Shown in pieces: positions 1 to 5,656 of a DNA stretch of 6,295 nucleotides (position 1 is the first letter of the stretch; every line of letters starts with the position of its first letter). The translations under genes and the position numbers were made by a program. Below the pieces are notes generated by a model. It saw nothing but the letters and a program-made list of their open reading frames with translations. It was not told the origin of the DNA and did no database searches. Origin of the DNA: Lachnospiraceae bacterium UBA6998 (GTDB taxonomy: Bacteria; Bacillota; Clostridia; Lachnospirales; Lachnospiraceae); contig DJXS01000119.1 of NCBI GenBank assembly GCA_002448395.1, positions 1 to 6,295 of the forward strand, read 5' to 3'.

Positions 1-41
1 TCAGCAAAATATCTAAAAGACTGCCGCCGCAGCCCGCTCAT
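1..41 (-). CDS. Possible 5' end of an unidentified gene, cut by the window edge
   Basis: Thirteen full codons are visible before the left edge, reading MSGLRRQSFRYFA from an ATG at 41-39. The frame can be pushed back to TTG codons at 53-51 or 50-48, but a TGA at 56-54 blocks it further up. No ribosome binding site lies at a normal distance; the nearest purine-rich run, GAGGGG at 81-76, is about 35 nt away and is better placed for an ATG at 71-69, which is in the same frame but hits that TGA after five codons. In Bacillus and many Clostridia the genes after rqcP are yabP, yabQ and divIC. The basic start would not exclude a DivIC/FtsB-like membrane protein, but too little is visible to name it. 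It may also be a pseudogene start or non-coding. Confidence 0.25.
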   Translation of the reverse strand, partial: MSGLRRQSFRYFA

Positions 42-72
42 TTCAATCAACAATCATCGGATTGTTCTCATC

Positions 73-186
73 TTACCCCTCTTTTTCGGGCTCCGTCAAT
101 GCGGTGCGCCAATAGTTTAGAAAGAGTTCAGAATTCCTGTCGACCTGCGCAGCTGCAGGCTCCGATGCCGGAATTCCGGGAAACAC
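73..186 (-). CDS. Possible small protein of 37 residues, unknown function
   Basis: A GTG at 186-184 opens a 37-codon frame ending in TAA at 75-73. It begins one base after the rqcP stop codon (190-188), in a different frame. A strong Shine-Dalgarno-like run, GGAGGAGGGGG, lies at 206-196 inside the rqcP tail, leaving 9 nt to the GTG, so translational coupling to rqcP is feasible. The product starts MFPGIPASEPAAAQV and ends with a more ordinary-looking ALTEPEKEG. I see no membrane segment, signal peptide or known motif, and it does not resemble YabP, the usual neighbour. Part of its sequence coincides with a run of nested palindromes (131-179), so the open frame could be accidental. No homology is claimed. 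Confidence 0.3.
   Translation of the reverse strand: MFPGIPASEPAAAQVDRNSELFLNYWRTALTEPEKEG
131..179. repeat. Cluster of nested and adjacent 6- to 12-bp palindromes
   Basis: Within 49 bp there are GAATTC at 131-136, GTCGAC at 139-144, TGCGCA at 146-151 (inside the 8-bp palindrome CTGCGCAG, 145-152), CAGCTG at 150-155 (inside GCAGCTGC, 149-156), CTGCAG at 153-158, and the 12-bp perfect palindrome CCGGAATTCCGG at 168-179. Several overlap because the core alternates CTGC and GCAG. The cluster lies just after rqcP and inside the possible 37-codon ORF. No function is assigned. Confidence 0.6.
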
Positions 187-187
187 T

Positions 188-466
188 TCAGGCTTCCCCC
201 TCCTCCGAAACTGAAGGTTCCGGCGAAGGAAGATAACGGAAGAGGTCCGCTGCGGCTTCCTTGCGCACGTTTTCCTGCACTGTAAGGACTTCGACTCTGG
301 TTTCGCGGTTTCCGAAGGAGATGCCTATGATGTCGCCCGGCTTCACTTCCGCGGATGCCCTGGCTATGCGGCCGTTGAGTGTGACTCTTCCGTTGTCACA
401 GGCCTCGTTGGCGACGGTGCGCCTTTTGATCAGTCTCGATATCTTGAGATATTTATCAAGTCGCAT
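188..466 (-). CDS. rqcP: S4-domain RNA-binding protein RqcP (YabO/Hsp15-like), ribosome-associated quality control
   Basis: The 92-residue product is almost entirely an S4 RNA-binding domain: RLDKYLK at residues 2-8, the basic helix RLIKRRTVA at 11-19, then GRVTLNGR at 26-33 and the strand-rich part VKPGDIIGISF to about residue 52. From family knowledge, RqcP binds obstructed 50S subunits carrying peptidyl-tRNA and works with RqcH while alanine tails are added to stalled chains; its heat-shock relative is Hsp15. B. subtilis RqcP is about 86 residues, so the length fits. Residues 79-92 form a short Pro/Ser/Glu-rich acidic tail that looks dispensable. The start at ATG 466 is chosen because AAAAGGAG at 480-473 sits 6 nt before it; an upstream ATG at 484 would add six residues and lies before that site. 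It follows hup, as is common in Firmicutes, with a terminator between them. Identity is secure at family level. Confidence 0.9.
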   Translation of the reverse strand: MRLDKYLKISRLIKRRTVANEACDNGRVTLNGRIARASAEVKPGDIIGISFGNRETRVEVLTVQENVRKEAAADLFRYLPSPEPSVSEEGEA

Positions 467-472
467 AATTCG

Positions 473-480
473 CTCCTTTT
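473..480 (-). promoter_or_regulatory. Ribosome binding site of rqcP
   Basis: AAAAGGAG on the minus strand, 6 nt from the ATG at 466-464. It decides the rqcP start against the in-frame ATG at 484-482. It begins right after the T-tract of the hup terminator, so terminator and binding site abut. Confidence 0.8.
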
Positions 481-482
481 GC

Positions 483-514
483 AAAAGTAAAGCCCGGAGA
501 ATAAACTCCGGGCT
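483..514 (-). terminator. Intrinsic terminator of hup
   Basis: Perfect 9-bp GC-rich stem with arms AGCCCGGAG (minus strand 514-506) and CTCCGGGCT (499-491) around a 6-nt loop (505-500). In the minus-strand direction it is followed by TTACTTTT, 7 T in 8, from 490 to 483. On the plus strand the stem is followed by no T-run, so it acts only for minus-strand transcription. It lies 66 nt after the hup stop and 16 nt before the rqcP ATG, so rqcP may depend on incomplete termination here. Confidence 0.88.
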
Positions 515-547
515 GTCAGTTACTCACCGATACAGAATATCAGTTAA

Positions 548-604
548 TCAGTTGACCACGTCCTTCAAAGAATGAACAGATCAGTTGATCGCATCCTTCA
601 GAGC
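548..604 (-). repeat. Degenerate in-frame duplication of the hup 3' end
   Basis: The last codons and stop of hup (604-581) reappear 33 nt further on (571-548). Comparing the two 24-nt segments by eye gives 19 identities. The offset is exactly 11 codons: reading on past the hup TGA in the same frame gives SVHSLKDVVN and then TGA, against ALKDAIN and TGA at the real end. Changes are A to V and I to V, conservative for the family (related HU proteins often end KALKDAVN). This looks like a small tandem duplication, or the remnant of a second HU end, that has drifted. Confidence 0.7.
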
Positions 605-853
605 CTTGCCGCCCTTGAACTTAGGGGTCTTGGAAGCCTCGATGGTGAGGGGCTGGCGGGTGTGAGGGTTGATACCGATTCTTGCTGCTCTCTCGCTGAC
701 TTCGAAAGTGCCGAAGCCAACCAGCTGGACCTTGCCGCCCTTTGCAAGCTCTTCAGCTACTGTATCTGTGAAAGCCTTGAGGGCCTTCTCAGCTTCTTTC
801 TTTGTAAGTCCGGCTTTATCAGCGATAGCTGCGATCATTTCTGTCTTATTCAT
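581..853 (-). CDS. hup: HU-family DNA-binding protein
   Basis: A 90-residue histone-like protein, exactly the usual HU length. It is a homodimeric nucleoid protein that bends DNA without strong sequence preference. Residues 1-40 form the helical dimerisation part (MNKTEMIAAIADKAGL), followed by the signature GFGTFEV at 46-52 and the DNA-gripping arm from about 53 to 77. Pro63, which wedges into DNA, is present as Asn62-Pro63; the Arg common just before it is Ile61 here. The C-terminus is KALKDAIN. The frame opens further upstream to an ATG at 928, but that codon lies inside the promoter spacer, before any likely transcript start, so ATG 853 with AGGAGG 10 nt upstream is the start. The gene has its own strong promoter and terminator, fitting the abundance of HU. 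Whether it is HU rather than a close HU-like paralogue cannot be told from one copy. Confidence 0.96.
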   Translation of the reverse strand: MNKTEMIAAIADKAGLTKKEAEKALKAFTDTVAEELAKGGKVQLVGFGTFEVSERAARIGINPHTRQPLTIEASKTPKFKGGKALKDAIN

Positions 854-863
854 AATATAGATT

Positions 864-869
864 CCTCCT
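864..869 (-). promoter_or_regulatory. Ribosome binding site of hup
   Basis: Perfect AGGAGG on the minus strand, 10 nt from the ATG at 853-851. It fixes the HU start 25 codons inside the longest open frame. Confidence 0.85.
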
Positions 870-901
870 GATAGTGATGAGAGCTTATCTCCCATAAATT
901 T

Positions 902-921
902 CCTATTAAATTTATAATAGG
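902..921. repeat. Inverted repeat over the hup -10 box, possible operator
   Basis: Two perfect 7-bp arms, CCTATTA (902-908) and TAATAGG (915-921), around AATTTA. The repeat covers the whole -10 hexamer (911-916) and the expected transcription start, a classic place for a repressor. It is AT-rich and contains the -10 itself, so chance is possible. No regulator is identified. Confidence 0.4.
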
Positions 922-939
922 TTTCCATTGGTTTGTCAA
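911..939 (-). promoter_or_regulatory. Sigma-A promoter of hup
   Basis: On the minus strand a perfect -35 TTGACA (939-934), a 17-nt spacer and a -10 TATAAA (916-911). Transcription would start near 905-903, giving a leader of about 50 nt that contains the AGGAGG of hup. It lies in the 128-nt gap after cca and makes hup a separate unit. It is the only strong promoter I find in the window. Confidence 0.88.
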
Positions 940-981
940 CAAGTGAACACAGTCAATACCTTTTATTGCCCAAGGATGAAT

Positions 982-2313
982 TTATGCGTCAACAAAGCGA
1001 TTCAGCAGGTATTCTTTGTTGTTGTGCTCCGGAACATCGAGCACTTCTTCAAACATTTTGGTCAAAATATCGCCAACTTCACGCCCTGGCTTCACTCCCA
1101 TTTTGATGAGATCATTGCCGTTCACGGCAAGTTCCTTGAGGCTCAGGCAGTCTCCGCGCTCCACGATCCGGCTGTAGATGCCGCACAGGGCGTCGAATGC
1201 CGCCTGCTTTTCCTCCCGCCGGTATGTGCTCTGGGCCAGGAAGTCGGCCTGCTTCACTTCCAGAAGAAGCGGGAAGAGATCAATACCGACATTCACCACT
1301 GCCTTGCGCACTGAGGGTTCCGTAAGACGGATCTGCGTATCGTGATATTTGATCAGCGTAGTCACCTGCCGGATCGTCGCATTGTCGTATTTGAGCCTCT
1401 GCAGGATAGTCTTGGAAAGGTGAACTCCCACTTCCGCATGGCCGCGGAAATGATCAATTCCCTCCTCATCCACGGTGTGACAGATGGGCTTGGCTATGTC
1501 GTGTAAAAACATAGTAATCCTCAATATCCTGTCCTTGCGGACCAGGCTGACGCTCTTGAGGATGTGCTCCCCCACTGTGTAGCAGTGATGGGGATTGATC
1601 TGATCAGTCTCCATGCACCTGTCGAATTCGGGGATGAATTCTTTGGTGATGCCCGCTGCCCAGGCAGTCCTTAAAAGTTCCGGCCTGTCGGAGACAAGCG
1701 TTTTCTCCAGTTCCTCCCGGATCCGCTCGCTGCTGATCTTTTGAAGGTTGGGCGCAAGTATTTCCGCGGCTTTCAGGGTCCCGGGCTCGATCTCATAGCC
1801 GAGCTGGGCGCTGAAGCGGATCGCTCTCATGATCCTGAGCGCGTCCTCCGTAAATCTCTGCACGGGGTCTCCCACCGCGCGGACGACGCCGTTCTCCAGA
1901 TCCTGCTGACCGCCGAAGAGATCGACCAGGCCGCTCGCATTGTTATAGGCCATCGCGTTGATGGTGAAATCTCTTCTCCTGAGGTCCTCCTTAAGGCTGG
2001 GCGTGAAGGTCACCTCTTTGGGATGGCGGCCGTCCTCATAGACGCCGTCCACCCTGAAAGTGGTAACTTCATAGCCTGTTCCTCCGCACAGGACAGTCAC
2101 TGTCCCGTGCTGCAGTCCCGTATCGACGGTCCTTGGGAACACATTCTTGACCTCCGTCGGCAGAGCCGATGTAGTGATGTCCCAGTCATGGGGCTCCCTG
2201 CCCAGAAGGGCGTCGCGCACACAGCCGCCGACCACATAAGCCTCATAGCCGGCTTTCTGAAGACTTTCCAGAATGCTATTCACTTGTTCCGGTATTACAA
2301 TCTGCACCTTCAC
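982..2313 (-). CDS. cca: CCA tRNA nucleotidyltransferase with HD domain
   Basis: Class II nucleotidyltransferase that builds or repairs the 3' CCA end of tRNA from CTP and ATP without a nucleic acid template. With a GTG start the product is 443 residues, normal for the clostridial form. Visible: nucleotide-binding VGGCVRD at 28-34, the metal-binding acidic pair in HDWD (Asp43, Asp45), the conserved RRRDFTINAMAYN at 112-124, the helix EDALRIMRAIRFSAQL at 156-171 (neck and base-recognition region), and an HD-type phosphohydrolase domain from about residue 240, with HCYTVGEH at 243-250 and HDIAKP at 271-276. The HD part is known in related enzymes for phosphatase or phosphodiesterase activity; whether it is active here is unknown. 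The frame opens 17 codons further up, but those codons look unlike the family; GTG 2313 follows GAGG by 7 nt and gives the expected start before the GYEAYVVGG strand. A CC-only or A-only enzyme is less likely unless a partner exists elsewhere. Confidence 0.95.
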   Translation of the reverse strand: MKVQIVIPEQVNSILESLQKAGYEAYVVGGCVRDALLGREPHDWDITTSALPTEVKNVFPRTVDTGLQHGTVTVLCGGTGYEVTTFRVDGVYEDGRHPKEVTFTPSLKEDLRRRDFTINAMAYNNASGLVDLFGGQQDLENGVVRAVGDPVQRFTEDALRIMRAIRFSAQLGYEIEPGTLKAAEILAPNLQKISSERIREELEKTLVSDRPELLRTAWAAGITKEFIPEFDRCMETDQINPHHCYTVGEHILKSVSLVRKDRILRITMFLHDIAKPICHTVDEEGIDHFRGHAEVGVHLSKTILQRLKYDNATIRQVTTLIKYHDTQIRLTEPSVRKAVVNVGIDLFPLLLEVKQADFLAQSTYRREEKQAAFDALCGIYSRIVERGDCLSLKELAVNGNDLIKMGVKPGREVGDILTKMFEEVLDVPEHNNKEYLLNRFVDA

Positions 2314-2317
2314 GCAT

Positions 2318-2324
2318 TCACCTC
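2318..2324 (-). promoter_or_regulatory. Ribosome binding site of cca, deciding a GTG start
   Basis: GAGGTGA on the minus strand, with 7 nt between GAGG and the GTG at 2313-2311. An ATG at 2317-2315 is closer but out of frame and meets TAG after 13 codons, so it cannot be the cca start. If used, it would compete with cca translation. Confidence 0.6.
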
Positions 2325-2358
2325 GGATCTGCTCTGTTTTGACTGGTGAGCCGCCAGG

Positions 2359-2434
2359 GATCAATACGCTTCGGATCTTTGAGCACTGTCGATCAATACG
2401 TTTCGAACCTTAAAGCACTGTCGATCAATATGCT
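2359..2434. repeat. 32-nt tandem repeat starting on the proS stop codon
   Basis: Two adjacent 32-nt copies at 2359-2390 and 2391-2422 match at 27 of 32 positions by eye. A third, partial copy (2423-2434, 11 of 12) covers the last codons and TGA of proS. On the minus strand each copy carries TATTGATC, which in proS is the terminal Tyr codon, the stop and two more bases. The repeats fill most of the 111-nt gap between proS and cca. I see no stable hairpin or T-run, so it is not a terminator, and no -35/-10 pair. Confidence 0.8.
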
Positions 2435-3858
2435 CTGCCCCAGTAGACCATCTTTGTGGCGGGCTTGCCGCAGCAGACGCAGACGTCGCTGAGCTGCTCC
2501 TGCTTGTAAGGGATGCAGCGGCTTGTCACGGAGTAGTCTTCTTTGATCTTCTCCTCGCACTCTCTGCTTCCGCACCACATAGCCTTTACGAAGCCCTTGG
2601 TATCCTCGAAGAGAGATTCGAAAGTCTCCTTGTCGGGAGCCTCAAAGGTATGCTCTTCAAGGTGCTTCTTGGCTCTCTCATACATATCGCTCTGGATCTG
2701 GGGAAGGAGTTCTCCGATCTTCTCGGGAAGAGAAGCGATGTCGCAGACCATCTTCTCGCGTGTGTCGCGGCGAACCACAACGCACTTGCCCTCAGCGATA
2801 TCTCTGGGTCCGATCTCGACGCGGAGCGGAATACCTCTCATCTCCTGCTCGGCGAACTTGAATCCGGGGCTCTTGTCGGTCTCGTCGACTTTGACGCGGA
2901 AGTCCTTGAGCATCTCCTTGATCTCGGCCGCTTTCTCGAGAACGCCGGCCTTCCTCTGCTGGATCGGGATGATCATAACCTGGGTGGGCGCGATCTTGGG
3001 AGGCAGCACGAGACCGGAATTGTCGCCGTGCACCATGATCAGGGCGCCGATGATTCTTGTGGAAAGTCCCCAGGATGTCTGGAAAGCGTATTTAAGTTTG
3101 TTATCTTTGTCAGTAAACTGGATGCCGTAAGCCCTGGCAAAATCATCGCCGAAGTTGTGGCTGGTGCCGGACTGCAGAGCTCTGCCGTCGTGCATCAGGG
3201 CTTCGATCGTATAAGTGGCGATCGCACCCGCAAATTTCTCCTTGTCGGTCTTGCGGCCCTTGATGGTGGGGATCGCAAGGTCTTCCGCGCAGAAATCCGC
3301 GTAGACGTCGAGCATCAGTTTCGTTCTCTCCTCAGCCTCTTCCATGGTGGCGTGGACAGTGTGTCCCTCCTGCCACATGAACTCTCTGGAGCGCAGGAAA
3401 GGCCTGGTCTCCTTCTCCCAGCGGACAACGCTGCACCACTGGTTGTAGTTCTTGGGAAGGTCTCTGTAGGAGTGGACTTCATCCTTATAGAAGTCGCTGA
3501 ACAGTGTCTCGGAAGTGGGACGCACGCAGATTCTCTCCTGCAGCTCCTCCTGACCGCCGTGGGTAACCCATGCCACCTCGGGAGCAAAACCGTTGACCAG
3601 GTCGCTCTCTTTGCTGAGCAGGTTCTCCGGGATCATCATGGGAAGATATACGTTCTCAACGCCAACTGCCTTGAAGCGGGCATCCAGGTGTTTCTGAACT
3701 GCCTCCCACAGCGCGTATCCTGCGGGCTTGTATACCATAAATCCCTTGATATTGGAATAAGCGATAAGTCCTGCCTTAATTACAACGTCCGTATACCATT
3801 GTGTGAAATCCTCATCCATGGATGTGATCTCAGCCACCAGTTTCTTCTGATCTGCCAT
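2425..3858 (-). CDS. proS: Prolyl-tRNA synthetase, type 3 (archaeal/eukaryote-like)
   Basis: Class II synthetase that charges tRNA-Pro with proline using ATP. The 477-residue length and layout mark the short type-3 form: no cis-editing insertion between motifs 2 and 3, and a C-terminal zinc-binding extension. Catalytic core at about 15-285: motif 1 region up to YLPMMIP (71-77), RPTSET (113-118), motif 2 RWEKETRPFLRSREF (146-160), WQEGHT (162-167) and motif 3 GLSTRIIGALIMVHGD (264-279). An anticodon-binding domain runs from about 291 to 400. The C-terminal domain has cysteines at 429, 434, 460, 462 and 463, consistent with a zinc site, and ends in WGRAY; a terminal Tyr is typical of this type. 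ATG 3858 is preceded by GAGGAG about 10 nt upstream. There is no room for a T-box leader in the 61 nt after leuA, so tRNA-responsive control is not seen here. Alanine mischarging would need a free-standing editing protein elsewhere. Confidence 0.97.
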   Translation of the reverse strand: MADQKKLVAEITSMDEDFTQWYTDVVIKAGLIAYSNIKGFMVYKPAGYALWEAVQKHLDARFKAVGVENVYLPMMIPENLLSKESDLVNGFAPEVAWVTHGGQEELQERICVRPTSETLFSDFYKDEVHSYRDLPKNYNQWCSVVRWEKETRPFLRSREFMWQEGHTVHATMEEAEERTKLMLDVYADFCAEDLAIPTIKGRKTDKEKFAGAIATYTIEALMHDGRALQSGTSHNFGDDFARAYGIQFTDKDNKLKYAFQTSWGLSTRIIGALIMVHGDNSGLVLPPKIAPTQVMIIPIQQRKAGVLEKAAEIKEMLKDFRVKVDETDKSPGFKFAEQEMRGIPLRVEIGPRDIAEGKCVVVRRDTREKMVCDIASLPEKIGELLPQIQSDMYERAKKHLEEHTFEAPDKETFESLFEDTKGFVKAMWCGSRECEEKIKEDYSVTSRCIPYKQEQLSDVCVCCGKPATKMVYWGRAY

Positions 3859-3919
3859 TTATACCGGCTCCTCTCTAGTTTTGTTGTTTCTTATATATTT
3901 TGACCAAGTCAGGTTGTGC

Positions 3920-5623
3920 TCAGAAGCTGTCTGAGGTTCCCTGTCTGCGATCGCCAAGCTGAAGTCTGTTCATCGCGGAGAAAATAGCGCGCACCGAAGC
4001 TCTCGTGATGTTGGAGCTGACGCCTACGCCATAAGTGATCCTGCCGCTCTCGCCATCCATGAGATGGATGTAGGCCGCCGCCTGGGAGTCAGAACCCGAC
4101 TTGAGGGCGTGCTCCTCGTAGTCCAGAATGCGGACATTGAAGCCGTACTTGAGCGAAAGGCCGCGCAGAACCGCGTCCAGAGGTCCGTTTCCGACCGCCT
4201 CGACTCTCTCCATCTTGCCGTGATCCGTAAATACGACCATGACCTTGGTGTCGAAGTCTGTCTTGGTATCGCTGCTGAGGTCTGTCACCTGAAGCTTTCT
4301 GAAGTGCAGCGGCTCGTTCTTGTACAGATACTCGCTGCGGAAAGCGTCCATGATCTGCTCCGGCGGGACCTCTCCCTGTCTCTCGGACATCTTCTGCACG
4401 ACGTCCGCGAACTCTCTGTGCATTCCCTTAGGAAGCTTGAAGCCGTAGTAAGTGCTCATAACGAACGCTACGCCGCCCTTGCCGGACTGGGAATTGATGC
4501 GTACGACGGGCTCGTAAACTCTTCCGATGTCCGCGGGATCGATGGGAAGGTAAGGTACCTGCCAGATCTCCGATTTCCTGGTCTTCATCGCAGCGATGCC
4601 CTTGTTGATCGCATCCTGATGAGAGCCGGAGAAAGCGGTGAACACGAGCTTGCCCGCATAAGGGTGGCGCTCGTCGACGCCCATCTTGGTGCATTTCTCG
4701 CAGATCTCGACGATCTCATTGATATCCTCGAGGTTGAGTTCGGGGTCGATACCCTGGGAGAACATATTGTAAGCTACAGTGAGGATGTCGACATTGCCGG
4801 TCCTCTCGCCGTTGCCCAGAAGAGTTCCCTCGACCCTCTGCGCGCCTGCAAGAAGCGCCAGCTCTGTGGCCGCTACGCCGCAGCCTCTGTCGTTGTGCGG
4901 GTGGACACTGAGGATGATGCTGTCCCTGTCCTTGAAGTGACGGCTCATCCACTCGATCTGGTCCGCGTACACGTTGGGAGTTGTCATCTCCACTGTGGAA
5001 GGCAGGTTGAAGATCATGGGATTCTCCGGAGTAGGCTGCCATACGTCCTGGACTGCTGTGCAGATCTCCAGGGCAAAATCCAGCTCTGTGCCGGTAAAGC
5101 TCTCGGGGGAATATTCAAAATAGATCTTGCCGGGGAACTTCTCAGCCCTCTCCTTGACCCATTTCGTCCCTTCTACGGCGATATCAATGATAGCTTCTTT
5201 ATCTTTGCCGAACACCACATCCCTCTGAAGGGTGGAGGTGGAGTTGTAGATATGGACCACTGCCTGTTTGCAGCCCTTGATGGATTCGAAAGTCTTCTCG
5301 ATCTGATCCTCTCTGCACTGGGAGAGAACCTGAACGATGACGTCATCCGGGATCATATCCTTCTCGATCAGTTCCCTGAGGAAGTCGTACTCAAGCTGGC
5401 TGGCCGCCGGAAATCCGATCTCGATCTCCTTAAATCCGAGCTTGACCAGGAGTTTGAACATCTCCATCTTCTCGCTTACGACCATAGGATCGACCAATGC
5501 CTGGTTTCCGTCCCTGAGATCTACGCTGACCCAGGCAGGTGCCTTTTCAATCTGCTTGTTCGGCCATTCTCTCTCCGGATAATCAACGACAGGCGTCCTC
5601 CTGTACCTCTTGTACCCTTTCAT
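3920..5623 (-). CDS. leuA: 2-isopropylmalate synthase, LeuA2 type
   Basis: Condenses acetyl-CoA with 2-ketoisovalerate to 2-isopropylmalate, the committed step of leucine synthesis. It has 567 residues and the LeuA2 arrangement known from actinobacteria, here in the shorter clostridial size. The N-terminal TIM-barrel (about 28-330) shows DLRDGNQ at 35-41 (catalytic Arg37, metal ligand Asp38), the HPHND metal motif at 241-245 and GNGERTGN at 270-277. A linker with SQSGKGG (378-384) follows. Residues about 440-555 form the LeuA dimer regulatory domain, where leucine binds for feedback inhibition in studied enzymes; GNGPLDAV (478-485) and the ITYGVGVSSNIT stretch (529-540) fit it. ATG 5623 follows AGGGGAG by about 7 nt. 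leuCD and leuB are not next to it, and there is no leader in the 33-nt gap upstream, so leucine attenuation is not visible. Citramalate or homocitrate synthase is unlikely given the LeuA2 fold and length. Confidence 0.95.
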   Translation of the reverse strand: MKGYKRYRRTPVVDYPEREWPNKQIEKAPAWVSVDLRDGNQALVDPMVVSEKMEMFKLLVKLGFKEIEIGFPAASQLEYDFLRELIEKDMIPDDVIVQVLSQCREDQIEKTFESIKGCKQAVVHIYNSTSTLQRDVVFGKDKEAIIDIAVEGTKWVKERAEKFPGKIYFEYSPESFTGTELDFALEICTAVQDVWQPTPENPMIFNLPSTVEMTTPNVYADQIEWMSRHFKDRDSIILSVHPHNDRGCGVAATELALLAGAQRVEGTLLGNGERTGNVDILTVAYNMFSQGIDPELNLEDINEIVEICEKCTKMGVDERHPYAGKLVFTAFSGSHQDAINKGIAAMKTRKSEIWQVPYLPIDPADIGRVYEPVVRINSQSGKGGVAFVMSTYYGFKLPKGMHREFADVVQKMSERQGEVPPEQIMDAFRSEYLYKNEPLHFRKLQVTDLSSDTKTDFDTKVMVVFTDHGKMERVEAVGNGPLDAVLRGLSLKYGFNVRILDYEEHALKSGSDSQAAAYIHLMDGESGRITYGVGVSSNITRASVRAIFSAMNRLQLGDRRQGTSDSF

Positions 5624-5656
5624 AACATGCTCCCCTTTCTGTATTCATGAACCGGA

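Noticed and set aside
854..928. N-terminal extension of HU from an ATG at 928
   Set aside because: The ATG falls in the spacer of the hup promoter, upstream of the expected transcript start, and the extra 25 residues match nothing in HU; AGGAGG serves the ATG at 853.
951..956. TTGACT as a second -35 box upstream of hup
   Set aside because: No -10-like hexamer lies about 17 nt downstream; the spacer position is occupied by the better TTGACA promoter.
2314..2364. N-terminal extension of Cca from an ATG at 2364
   Set aside because: The extra 17 residues overlap the tandem-repeat region and do not look like the family; a ribosome binding site fits the GTG at 2313.
2359..2434. CRISPR array
   Set aside because: The 32-nt copies are directly adjacent without spacers, diverged from each other and overlap the proS stop.
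2650..3903. Plus-strand open frame of 417 codons opposite proS
   Set aside because: Antisense shadow of a complete prolyl-tRNA synthetase; no domain is recognisable.
3880..3905. AT-rich TATATA stretch upstream of proS as a promoter
   Set aside because: No acceptable -35 hexamer at 16-18 nt; the nearest TTGGTC is far too close.
3859..3919. T-box leader for proS or a leucine attenuator
   Set aside because: The gaps before proS (61 nt) and leuA (33 nt) are too short, and no T-box core or leader peptide is seen.
3919..3935. Hairpin at the leuA stop codon (6-bp arms, 5-nt loop) as a terminator
   Set aside because: The stem is short and lacks a T-run in either direction.
4064..5650. Plus-strand open frame of 528 codons opposite leuA
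   Set aside because: It lies wholly antisense to a clear LeuA enzyme with intact motifs; its protein has no recognisable domain, and such long mirrors are common opposite GC-rich third-position genes.
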